Source of the DNA: Anaerolineae bacterium
Lineage (GTDB): Bacteria; Chloroflexota; Anaerolineae; B4-G1; DUEL01
Length of the DNA: 41,363 bases
Reading direction: 5' to 3'
Assembly: GCA_025062415.1 (NCBI GenBank)
Contig: JANXAH010000035.1
Coordinates: 1 to 41,363, forward strand
Shown: positions 7,154 to 15,729 of the stretch, in pieces
Position numbering within the stretch: the first letter of the stretch is position 1
Layout: every line of letters begins with the position of its first letter
Notes under the pieces: model-generated
What the model was told of the DNA's origin: nothing
Databases searched by the model: none
Seen by the model: the letters and a program-made list of their open reading frames with translations, nothing else
Translations under genes and position numbers: made by a program

Positions 7154-10100
7154 TTATTCTTCAGGCCAGGCCGCCGGGGGCACTCCCACCTGGGTCCAGT
7201 GGTCGCGGATTTCTGTTGCCCGGCGGGCGATGGTATTCGCGTCGCCCGCAAAGGCTACCTGCACCATCTCCTCCTGGCCGTGGCGGGCAAGGAACCCTCG
7301 CCCTGCTACCATCCGGGTCAGGTCTGAGGCCCGGACGCGAACCCCCAGGGGGTTCTGGTCTCCCGCCTCCAGGGGCCGCAGGACAAACCCCGATCGCCAC
7401 AGCCGCACCTGTCTGGGCAGCGGGTCGCTGTATCCCACTCCCAGGTTGGGCAGCGGGCCCGCAAGAATGATGTGGAAATGGACGTCCCGGCCCCGTCGGG
7501 ACAGCAGGTCCAGCCCCTGCTGGATATCTCTCTCCCCGCTGAGCGCGTTGGAGAAGTCATCGTAGTCGTCCCAAACGGCCACAATGCGGGGCAACTGGTT
7601 TCCAGCAGAGATATCCTCGGCGAAGAGAGCGTCCCGCCGGTGGATCTCCCGGATGATTCGGGCCATCGTTCCCTTTTGCTGGAAATCTCGGTAGGAGCGG
7701 GCGAACTCCAGAATGTGGGGGAGCCCGTCCAGGGGTTGGAGGCTGTTGCGGCGCCCGGAGATCAGGATGAACTGGACCTCCTGAGGCGAGTAGAGCGTCG
7801 CCAGGGCCAGCATCCAGGCCATCAGCAGACTCGTCTTTCCGCTCTGGGGGGTACCGGTGACCACGAAATCGGGGCCGTCCTCCACCAAATCTATCCACGT
7901 GGGGCGCAACCGGATGCTCTCCACACCGATGGGCACAGCCAAAGCCGAACCGGCTGGCCGCCCTCCGGCACGGGCCAGTAGATTGTCCAGGGGGAGCAAT
8001 TCCGGCATCGTCGCCACCGGCTCGGGCAGAGGGCCCTTCCAGGCCCGGCGCATCTCCGTGGCCAGTTGGCGCAGTTCCTTCGCTTGGGCCTCCTCGTCCT
8101 CCTCGTACCCGGGAGAAGCGGTCTGAAACTCCAGCGGGGGACGACCGTACCAGCCCCGGCCCGGGGGCATTGGGTCGTCCTTCCCCATCCGGGGACGCTG
8201 TCCCAGGATCAGGGAATACTCGTCCGGGTCCCCCAGGCGCAAAACCGCCCGACGGGCCACAACGCTGCTGATGGCCGCAGGGATCTCCCCAGGCCGGTCT
8301 CCCACCATCACCACGTGGATGTCGTAGTTTCCCCCCTCCCGCACCAGCCGAAGCAGGGTGCTGTATTCCTCCGGGAACTGCTGACGAAAGTCGCCGAACC
8401 CAGTTACCACCACCACCAGGGCCGGCGGCACATCGCCCGGCCTTTGCTGGCGCAACTGGCTCAGCCGGTCCACGTGAGCCCGATGGCAGAGTTCTATGCG
8501 GGCCTCCAGTTCGTCCTCCAGGCGGACCCAGGCCCGCCGGATCCGCTCCTCGTCCATCGGAGTGAAGACGCCCACCACGTGGGGCAGCGGTTCCAGAACT
8601 CGCAGCGCCTGCCCGCCAAAGTCCACCAGGTAGAAATGGACCTCCTCCGGGGTGTGGGTCCGGGCAAGGCTGACGACCAGAGTGCGCAGCCACATCTCTT
8701 TGCCCGAAGCGGGAGCCCCGATCACCAGCAGGTGTCCGTCCTGGTCTCCCAGGTCCAGCCGCCAGGGCTCCTGTCGCTGATGGGCAGGGTCGTCCAGCAG
8801 GCCCAGGAGGGCCCGTAGCCAGGGGCGGTTGGGGAGGTCGGGGGCGCGCGGGGTGGGGGAGTCCGGCGGGGATAGGCTCTTCCCGCAGGACGCACAGAAG
8901 CGGGCTCCGATCCGAACGGCTCCCTGGCAGTGCGGGCAGCGGAGCGTCACAGGAGCCCCACAGCGGCCGCAGAAGCGGGCCCCTGGTCGGAGTGAGGCCC
9001 CACACTGACCGCAGAAGTGAGGCGGGCGGAGGCGGGGAAAGGGCTCAAACCACCACCCCTCTCCGTCCCATCCAGCCAGCCCCTCCTGTTTCAGTAGCTT
9101 GGGAAGGGGGATATGCGCCGGCAGTGGTTCCGGCCAGGGGCTGGAAAGTTTCTTCAGCCCCATGCGCCTGGCTATGGCGGCCAGGTGCTGGGTCACCACC
9201 TCCAGGTCCGTCCGAGCGGTTCCGGACTTCTGCTGGGGGAGAAACTTGCGGGAATCGTAGAGTTCTCGCCGTTCCCCTGTCGCCGTGACCTCCCGGATCA
9301 CGATGCGCTCGGTCGGCTGGCCGATCAGGGTGTCGGTATCTCCGGCAGCCCGATAGGTGCTGGCCACCCGTGCGACCTGAAAGAGTTCAAAGACCTCGTT
9401 ATCCCCCACCTGCAGGTAACCCCGACCCGGCATCCGGGGAAGGTAGGCGGCATCCGGTCGGCGAAGCATATCCTGGCTTTCCGCCGTATCCTCCACCCGC
9501 AGGCAGATACGAAAGCGGGAGTTGGCCCAGATTTGCTGGCTCACCTTCCCCCGCGGGCTCTGAGTCGCCAGGATCAGGTGGATCCCCAGCGACCGGCCGA
9601 CCCGGGCCACCCGGACCAGGCCGTCCATAAACTCCGGGTAGTCGGTGACCAGTTCCGCAAACTCGTCCACGATGATGACCACTCGGGGAAGGGGCTCCAT
9701 GCCCTGACCCTGTCGCTGCCAGTAAAGTTCCTGATAGCGGGCAATATCGTTGACGTTGAACTGGTTGAACAAATGTTCTCTGCGCTTGATCTCCGCCTCC
9801 AGTGCCACCAGGGCCCGCTCGGCCAGGTTGCCGCTGATATTGGTCACCAGCCCCAGGACGTGGGGAAGAGGGGCCAGAGGAGAAAACGCGCCGCCGCCCT
9901 TGAAGTCCACCAGAATGAAGCCCAGGTCGTGGGGATGGTGGCTCAGGGCCAGGCTGATCACCAAGGTCTGGAGCAGTTCGCTTTTGCCGGAGCCTGTAGT
10001 CCCGGCGATCAGTCCATGGGGGCCGTGACCGGTGTGGCTTAAGTCCAGCACCAGCGGCTGGCCGCCCTTTCGGACCCCCAGCACTGCCTTCAGCAGGCGG

Positions 10101-11461
10101 TCCGGGGCCCGCCGGGTCCACGCAGCCTGTGCATCGTACTGCTGGATATCCCGGATTCCCAGGACCTCCAGCAAGCGGATGCTGGAGGGAAGGGCTACCG
10201 CACTCTCCGGGGAGAAGACTCGCAGAGGCGCCAGAGCTCGGGCCAGACTCTCGCTCCAGAGGGGATCCACCTGATCGGGTGTACCAAAGAGGGGCGGGGC
10301 CGCCACACCCACCATCTGGATCATGACGGAGGCGGAAGACGAGACCTCCGCCACATACGCGCATCCCTGAGGCAGCCGGGACAGGTGGTCGGCCAGAAAA
10401 ATCGCCGTCGCGTTCAAATGTCGCCCTTCTGCCAGGAGCAGGTGGAGCGCCGGGTGATGCAGGTCCAACCGGTCGTCCTCCACCAGAAGGACCAGCCAGG
10501 GCCAGTCCGGCGGAGCACTGTCGGCGCGGCGGGAGGAGAGCCGATTCTTCCGCTCGCTCAGTTCGTCCAGCAGCCGGTGCAGCAGTTCCTGGGCAGAAGC
10601 GGCGTCGCAGGCCAGGTGGGGAAAGCGGACGTTCCCGTCCAGGACGTGGGTGTGAGGAAGCCACTTGAGCCACTCCCATTCTGGAACCCGCTGGGGGGAG
10701 TAGATGGCCAGCAGGTGGGCTTCGTCGGGAACGTGGTGGACGACCAGACTGGCGATAAGGGCCCGGGCCAGGCCATTGCGTAGGGGGAGGCTGCCAGTGA
10801 TCCCCAGCGGTCCGGCCCGCAGGTTCACCGTAAGGGGAACATCGGGCACCTGCTGGTACTCCGATTCCAGGTTCAGCACAGGCTGGTAGCGGGGGTCCGA
10901 GATCTCCGGGCGAGGTGCAGAAACTTTCACCGAAGAGGGAAGAGTGCCCACACCAATGCGAAGGCTCAGGAAATCCTCGTCGGTGGGGCGTCGCTCCCAG
11001 AGGCGGCGGTCCCGGTTCTGAGCCCGGATCAGCAGAATGTGGGGGTCCGGGTCCTTCTCCGTCCGAATGTGCTGTTGCCGGACCCGGAGTTGGTGGAGAT
11101 GCTGGGCGTATTGCTGGAGGGCCTGCTGGTAGGCCTGCTCTTTGGCCTCCTGTTCTCTCCGGTGTTGACGGCGCTGAGATTGAGTCCCCAGGATGCCTCC
11201 CAGGGCCGACATAATGGACATCGCCAGCATCCCCGCCGAGGCAAGATACTGCATCTTTCCCGGGCCATGGTCGCTGGCCAGGCCGCTGGCGAGTAGATAG
11301 ACGCCCACCATCAGCAGTACACCGGCCACCGGCAGGAGGGTGGTGTACCAGCTGAACCAGGGAGGCGGAGTAAGGGACGGAGGAGGTGGGAGTTTGACCT
11401 CTCCTGAGGGCAGCGGCTCCAGAATGCGCGGGGGACGGTTAAAATCTATCGTGGCGCTCAT
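7154..11461 (-). CDS. EccC/EssC-like type VII secretion FtsK/SpoIIIE ATPase, three P-loop domains with inserted zinc ribbons
   Basis: Start MSATIDFNRPPRILEPLPSGEVKLPPPP at 11461 (EccC-like N-terminus), two TMs, Walker A motifs GTTGSGKS, GAPASGKE and GTPQSGKT; Walker B VVIIVDEFAELV (D1) and IVAVWDDYDDF (D3); CGQCGASLRPGARFCGRCGAPVTLRCPHCQGAVRIGARFCASCG between D1 and D2. Confidence 0.93.
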   Translation of the reverse strand: MSATIDFNRPPRILEPLPSGEVKLPPPPSLTPPPWFSWYTTLLPVAGVLLMVGVYLLASGLASDHGPGKMQYLASAGMLAMSIMSALGGILGTQSQRRQHRREQEAKEQAYQQALQQYAQHLHQLRVRQQHIRTEKDPDPHILLIRAQNRDRRLWERRPTDEDFLSLRIGVGTLPSSVKVSAPRPEISDPRYQPVLNLESEYQQVPDVPLTVNLRAGPLGITGSLPLRNGLARALIASLVVHHVPDEAHLLAIYSPQRVPEWEWLKWLPHTHVLDGNVRFPHLACDAASAQELLHRLLDELSERKNRLSSRRADSAPPDWPWLVLLVEDDRLDLHHPALHLLLAEGRHLNATAIFLADHLSRLPQGCAYVAEVSSSASVMIQMVGVAAPPLFGTPDQVDPLWSESLARALAPLRVFSPESAVALPSSIRLLEVLGIRDIQQYDAQAAWTRRAPDRLLKAVLGVRKGGQPLVLDLSHTGHGPHGLIAGTTGSGKSELLQTLVISLALSHHPHDLGFILVDFKGGGAFSPLAPLPHVLGLVTNISGNLAERALVALEAEIKRREHLFNQFNVNDIARYQELYWQRQGQGMEPLPRVVIIVDEFAELVTDYPEFMDGLVRVARVGRSLGIHLILATQSPRGKVSQQIWANSRFRICLRVEDTAESQDMLRRPDAAYLPRMPGRGYLQVGDNEVFELFQVARVASTYRAAGDTDTLIGQPTERIVIREVTATGERRELYDSRKFLPQQKSGTARTDLEVVTQHLAAIARRMGLKKLSSPWPEPLPAHIPLPKLLKQEGLAGWDGEGWWFEPFPRLRPPHFCGQCGASLRPGARFCGRCGAPVTLRCPHCQGAVRIGARFCASCGKSLSPPDSPTPRAPDLPNRPWLRALLGLLDDPAHQRQEPWRLDLGDQDGHLLVIGAPASGKEMWLRTLVVSLARTHTPEEVHFYLVDFGGQALRVLEPLPHVVGVFTPMDEERIRRAWVRLEDELEARIELCHRAHVDRLSQLRQQRPGDVPPALVVVVTGFGDFRQQFPEEYSTLLRLVREGGNYDIHVVMVGDRPGEIPAAISSVVARRAVLRLGDPDEYSLILGQRPRMGKDDPMPPGRGWYGRPPLEFQTASPGYEEDEEAQAKELRQLATEMRRAWKGPLPEPVATMPELLPLDNLLARAGGRPAGSALAVPIGVESIRLRPTWIDLVEDGPDFVVTGTPQSGKTSLLMAWMLALATLYSPQEVQFILISGRRNSLQPLDGLPHILEFARSYRDFQQKGTMARIIREIHRRDALFAEDISAGNQLPRIVAVWDDYDDFSNALSGERDIQQGLDLLSRRGRDVHFHIILAGPLPNLGVGYSDPLPRQVRLWRSGFVLRPLEAGDQNPLGVRVRASDLTRMVAGRGFLARHGQEEMVQVAFAGDANTIARRATEIRDHWTQVGVPPAAWPEE

Positions 11462-11496
11462 CCGGACTCCTTGTCCCGTGGCGTCCACCTCATTAG

Positions 11497-11525
11497 AGTA
11501 TACCAGATTTCGGGGGAACGGGCAA
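11497..11525 (-). promoter_or_regulatory. Sigma70-like promoter for the EccC/EssC gene
   Basis: Minus strand TTGCCC - 17 nt - TATACT. Confidence 0.55.
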
Positions 11526-11569
11526 CGGGGGGCTGGCTGATGTTGGGGCCAGGTGGGCGCGCTCATTTT

Positions 11570-11597
11570 GATTCGGATAGTGTATCTTATCCGAATC
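11570..11597. promoter_or_regulatory. dif-like 28-bp dyad (11-bp arms, 6-bp centre)
   Basis: GATTCGGATAG TGTATC TTATCCGAATC; near-perfect inverted repeat; 18/28 identity by hand to recalled E. coli dif GGTGCGCATAATGTATATTATGTTAAAT; lies between the EccC/EssC gene and the tyrosine recombinase. Confidence 0.45.
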
Positions 11598-11641
11598 ATA
11601 GGCCGGCGCAGGCCCCACACATGCCCCACCCTGCCGGAAGT

Positions 11642-11669
11642 TTGACAGATCGGCCATCTATCTTACAAT
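11642..11669 (+). promoter_or_regulatory. Sigma70-like promoter for the tyrosine recombinase
   Basis: TTGACA - 16 nt - TACAAT. Confidence 0.6.
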
Positions 11670-11756
11670 AGAACGGATGGAGTAAAAACAGGAGATAACT
11701 CTGGCCCAGACACGCCTTTCGTCCAGAGGTCGGGAGAGACGGGAGCGAAAACCCAG

Positions 11757-12740
11757 ATGACCGATGTGACCCTCCGGGATGCCCTACAGAAGTTCCTGGA
11801 CGAGATCGCGGCCAGCCGCAGCCCCAACACCCACAAGGCCTACCGCCAGGCCGCGGCCCGCTTCGCCGAGGTTCTCTCCGCCCATGGCATCTCCCCTGCC
11901 CTGACCCCCGTCTCCGACCTCTCCGTAGAATGGATGGGCTGGTACATCCAGGACCTCCACAACGCCTCCGTCGCCACTGAACAACTGTACATCACCGCCC
12001 TCCGGGCCTTCTACGAGTACGCGGCCGCGCAGGAATGGGCCTCGGTCAACCTGCCCGCCCTGCATCGCCTCTGCCGCCGACGGGCCCGCCGGGAGGCAGC
12101 GCGACTGCCACCGTTTCCTCGCGCTGAAATAGAGAAAATTTTGGAGACCGTCGCCCAGGCCGCCGCTGCCCCACCCCAAGACGAGCGGAAACTCCTGCGA
12201 ATTTTAAGAGACCGTGCTCTACTTTATGTCCTGGCCGACACGGGCCTGCGGGTCTCCGAGGCCTGCTCCCTGACCCGCGGGCATATGGATTGGACGGAAG
12301 CGCGGGCGCGCGTCCTGGGAAAAGGCGGACGGGAGTCCATCGTCCGCTTCTCCGAACGGAGCCTTCGCTACCTGCGGGCCTACCTGGACGCCCGTGCCGA
12401 ACTGGACGGACGCCAGGGCCGTCCCCTGACCAGTTTGCCCCTCTTTGCCCGCCACGACCGGAGGGCCGGGAAACGGGTGCTCCCCCTCTCCGCCCGCTCC
12501 GCCGAGAAGGTCGTTGAGGAATGGGTTGTACGGGCGCTGGGCGAAAGAGCCCGCGGGACCATCACCCCCCACACCTTCCGTCATTATTTTGTGACCGTGG
12601 TCCTGCGGGGCAGCGGCGGCAACGTCCGGCTGGCCCAGGAACTGGCCCGCCACCGCAGCATCACCACCACCCAGCGCTATACCCACTTAAGCGACGACGA
12701 ACTGGACCGGGGATACCACGAGATTTTCAACGAAATGTAG
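11757..12740 (+). CDS. Tyrosine recombinase (XerC/XerD-like)
   Basis: Catalytic set: TGLRVSEA (R), GKGGRES (K), HTFRHYF (HxxR), LARHRSI (H), TQRYTHL (Y); N-terminal SAM-like core-binding domain. Confidence 0.9.
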   Translation: MTDVTLRDALQKFLDEIAASRSPNTHKAYRQAAARFAEVLSAHGISPALTPVSDLSVEWMGWYIQDLHNASVATEQLYITALRAFYEYAAAQEWASVNLPALHRLCRRRARREAARLPPFPRAEIEKILETVAQAAAAPPQDERKLLRILRDRALLYVLADTGLRVSEACSLTRGHMDWTEARARVLGKGGRESIVRFSERSLRYLRAYLDARAELDGRQGRPLTSLPLFARHDRRAGKRVLPLSARSAEKVVEEWVVRALGERARGTITPHTFRHYFVTVVLRGSGGNVRLAQELARHRSITTTQRYTHLSDDELDRGYHEIFNEM

Positions 12741-12855
12741 AACAACTGCTTTTGGATATTTTCAAGCCGCCCTCCGCAAAAGGCCAAACTTCAGGGATGG
12801 CAGTGTAGCCGCCGGGGGTGGAGCGAGGCAATGGGTAAATCAAGCCCCACGGGGC

Positions 12856-12883
12856 TTGACAATTCCCCCGCAGGGAGTATACT
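12856..12883 (+). promoter_or_regulatory. Sigma70-like promoter with overlapping palindrome
   Basis: TTGACA - 16 nt - TATACT upstream of ATG 12923; palindrome CAAGCCCCacGGGGCTTG (12841-12858) runs into the -35. Confidence 0.6.
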
Positions 12884-12922
12884 TTCGGCGGAAAAACGCC
12901 TGCTGGACCCGAGTCTACCCAT

Positions 12923-13471
12923 ATGGAACAAGAGACCGGACGACGGCTGACCCCTGTCCAGATGACCCTTCTGGGCATCATCCTGCTGACCATCCCCTGC
13001 TACTGCCTGGGGTTTTCCCTGCTCTACCTGTATTCCACACCGGCGCGTCCGACGCCCGTGCCGACCGTTGTGACCGATACGCCCACGGCGACGCGCACTC
13101 CCGCCCTGCCCACGGCGACGCTGGAGCCGACGCCGACCCAGTGGTGGCCCCCCACCAACACGCCGACCGCCACCCCCACGGCGACCCTGACCCCAACCCC
13201 GACACCGACGCCGACGGCCACCGCCACGCCGACCCAGACGCCCACTCCGACGGCGACGCCGACGCTTACGCCGACCTGGACACCTGTTCCGCCGTCCCCC
13301 ACCCCGACGGCCACCCCCACGCCGACCGCGACGCCCCTGCCCCCGTCGCCGACGGAGACCCCAGTTCCACCGACGCCCACTCCGACCCCCTCCGCCCAGG
13401 CGCTGCCGACTGAGACCCCCACGCCGACAGAGGCGCCAGCGGGCACCCCTTCCCCCACCCCATCTGTCTGA
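12923..13471 (+). CDS. Single-pass membrane protein with long Thr-Pro low-complexity extracellular region
   Basis: [38 protein letters not shown] then TPT/TATPTP repeats to the C-terminus. Confidence 0.75.
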   Translation: MEQETGRRLTPVQMTLLGIILLTIPCYCLGFSLLYLYSTPARPTPVPTVVTDTPTATRTPALPTATLEPTPTQWWPPTNTPTATPTATLTPTPTPTPTATATPTQTPTPTATPTLTPTWTPVPPSPTPTATPTPTATPLPPSPTETPVPPTPTPTPSAQALPTETPTPTEAPAGTPSPTPSV

Positions 13472-13505
13472 ATTCCGTCCATCTTTCAGGAGAGACTGGA
13501 CCGTT

Positions 13506-14558
13506 ATGGATACTGTTCGCCTGCTGAAACAACTTTCGGAGACTCCAGGGCTCCCTGGGCACGAGGAGCCGGTACGGGCCCTCGTCCGGGAACTGTGGGC
13601 CCCACTGGTAGATGAACTGCAGACCGATGGGCTCGGCAGTCTGATCGGTCGCCGATACGGAAGTGGCCCGGAACCTCGCCCGGCCCTGATGTTTGCCGCC
13701 CATATGGACGAAATTGGCCTGCGGGTGACCGGCATAGAGAAGGGCTTTTTGCGCGTGACCCGCGTGGGTGGGGCCGACCGCCGTATCTTGCCGGGCACAG
13801 AGGTCGTCGTCCACGGCCGGCGCGACCTTCCCGGCGTCGTCGGTATGCCCCCGCCCCACGTGATCCCCCCTGACCAACGGAATAAGACGCTCCCCTGGGA
13901 GGAACTGTTCGTGGACGTGGGACTGCCAGAGGAAGAGGTGAAGGCTCTCGTCCAGGTGGGAGACCCCATCTCCTTTCGGCGGGAGGCCGTGGAACTGAAG
14001 AACGGCCTGTTTTCCGGTAAGGCCCTGGACAATCGGGTCTCTGTGGCGGTGGTAACTCTGGCCCTGGAGCATCTCTTCCGCCTCTCCCATGCCTGGGATA
14101 TTGTCGCCGTAGCGACTGTGCAGGAGGAGGTGGGGCTCTATGGGGCTGCCACCGCGGCCTACGGCGTCGCTCCCGATATGGCTGTCGCCGTGGACGTGAC
14201 CTTTGGACGACAGGCCGGGGTCTCCAACCATCTGACTTTCCCCCTGGGTGAGGGCATCGCCATCGGCGTCGGCCCTAACTTCCACCCGGCGGTCGTGGAG
14301 CGGTTGAAGAAGACCGCCGAGGCTAACGAAATTCCCTACCACATAGACCCCATTCCGGGCCGCAGCGGCACCGACGCCTGGGCCATCCAGGTCAGCCGCG
14401 AGGGGATTCCCACTGGTCTGGTCTCCATCCCGCTCCGCTATATGCACCAGCCGGTGGAGATCGTTTCGGTGAAGGACGTGGACCGGGCCGGGCGACTGCT
14501 CGCTCTCCTCGCCGCCGGACTGGAGCCCGACTTCCGGCCCCGCTGGGAGGACGAGTAA
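13506..14558 (+). CDS. M42 family metallo-aminopeptidase (copy 1)
   Basis: AAHMDEIG, GKALDNRVSVAVV, VQEEVGLYGA, AVDVTFG, RYMHQPVE. Confidence 0.9.
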   Translation: MDTVRLLKQLSETPGLPGHEEPVRALVRELWAPLVDELQTDGLGSLIGRRYGSGPEPRPALMFAAHMDEIGLRVTGIEKGFLRVTRVGGADRRILPGTEVVVHGRRDLPGVVGMPPPHVIPPDQRNKTLPWEELFVDVGLPEEEVKALVQVGDPISFRREAVELKNGLFSGKALDNRVSVAVVTLALEHLFRLSHAWDIVAVATVQEEVGLYGAATAAYGVAPDMAVAVDVTFGRQAGVSNHLTFPLGEGIAIGVGPNFHPAVVERLKKTAEANEIPYHIDPIPGRSGTDAWAIQVSREGIPTGLVSIPLRYMHQPVEIVSVKDVDRAGRLLALLAAGLEPDFRPRWEDE

Positions 14559-14625
14559 GGGGTAAGCGGCCTCCGTACTACCGCCGACCACTTGATTGAA
14601 CAAAGAAGCCTGAGGTGAGCGAACT

Positions 14626-15660
14626 GTGGAACTCCTGAAGGAACTCTCTGAAGCCTTTGGCCCTTCTGGCTATGAGAAGGAGGTCCGGCAGGTTTTGCGC
14701 CGGACCTTGGAGGGATACGCCGACCGGATGTGGGTGGACGCGCTGGGGAACCTCCACGTCGTCCGGGAGGGGACGGCCCCGGAGCGCCTCCGGGTCTTGC
14801 TGGCGGCCCATATGGACGAGATCGGCCTGATGGTCGTGGGGCACGACGAATCCGGCGGGCTGCGGGTGAAGGCCATCGGCGGGATAGACGACCGGGTCCT
14901 GCCCGGCACCCAGGTCTGGGTGGGGCCCGACCGAATTCCCGGCGTCATCGGCCTCAAGCCCGTTCACCTGCTGGAGGAAGGGGAGGACGAGAGAGTCGTT
15001 AAAATAGAACAATTACTGGTGGACATCGGGGCGAAGGGGAAAGAGGAGGCTCAACGGTTGGCGCCTCTGGGAACCCCGATGGTCTTTGCCACCCGGTTTG
15101 AGTCCCTGGGTACGCTGGTCAAGGGGAAGTCCTTTGACGATCGGGCCGGATGCGCGGTGTTGGCGGAATTGGTGCGCGGCGACCGTCTGCCCCACGACCT
15201 GCACGCCGTCTTCACTGTACAGGAGGAGGTGGGGTTGCGGGGCGCGCGCGTGGCCGCCTACGCGGCCCGGCCCGACTGTGCCTTCGCACTGGAGGGAACC
15301 ATCGCCAACGACCTGCCCAAGAAGAAGGACGTCAGCCCGACTTCCGAACTGGGAAAGGGGCCGGCCATCACGGTGATGGACCGGACCTTCATCGCCCATC
15401 GGGGGCTGGTCCGCCTGCTGATGGAAACGGCGGAGACGCTGAATATCCCCTATCAGGTCAAGCAGCCGGGGATCGGCGGCACCGACTCCGGCGCGATCCA
15501 CCTGGCCCGCGAGGGCATCCCCTGTGGCACTGTTGCCGTCCCCTGCCGCTACATCCACAGTCCCGTCAGCCTGCTCTCCCCGAAGGACCTGGAAAACACG
15601 GTCTGGCTGATGCGGGAGAGCCTGGCCCGGCTGACGCGCAAAACTCTGGAATTCTCCTGA
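14626..15660 (+). CDS. M42 family metallo-aminopeptidase (copy 2), GTG start
   Basis: AAHMDEIGLMV, GKSFDDRAGCAVL, VQEEVGLRGA, ALEGTIANDLP, CRYIHSPVS. Confidence 0.9.
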   Translation: MELLKELSEAFGPSGYEKEVRQVLRRTLEGYADRMWVDALGNLHVVREGTAPERLRVLLAAHMDEIGLMVVGHDESGGLRVKAIGGIDDRVLPGTQVWVGPDRIPGVIGLKPVHLLEEGEDERVVKIEQLLVDIGAKGKEEAQRLAPLGTPMVFATRFESLGTLVKGKSFDDRAGCAVLAELVRGDRLPHDLHAVFTVQEEVGLRGARVAAYAARPDCAFALEGTIANDLPKKKDVSPTSELGKGPAITVMDRTFIAHRGLVRLLMETAETLNIPYQVKQPGIGGTDSGAIHLAREGIPCGTVAVPCRYIHSPVSLLSPKDLENTVWLMRESLARLTRKTLEFS

Positions 15661-15729
15661 TTCCCGTCGGACTAAAGGAGGTTTTAGCACATTATCGCCA
15701 TCCTGGCAATCCTTTCCGGAAGGAGACCT

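Noticed and set aside
7557-9005. 482-aa minus ORF overlapping the EccC/EssC gene
   Set aside because: Alternate frame on the same strand as the ATPase; Gly/Pro/Arg-rich shadow translation.
11757-12740. Tyrosine recombinase as marker of an integrated mobile element or prophage
   Set aside because: No flanking tRNA, att-like direct repeats, phage or conjugation genes; neighbours look chromosomal, so a Xer-like role is preferred.
13040-13460. Repeat-rich segment as a possible CRISPR or satellite
   Set aside because: Repetition is codon-level Thr-Pro low complexity within an ORF; no conserved repeat/spacer structure.
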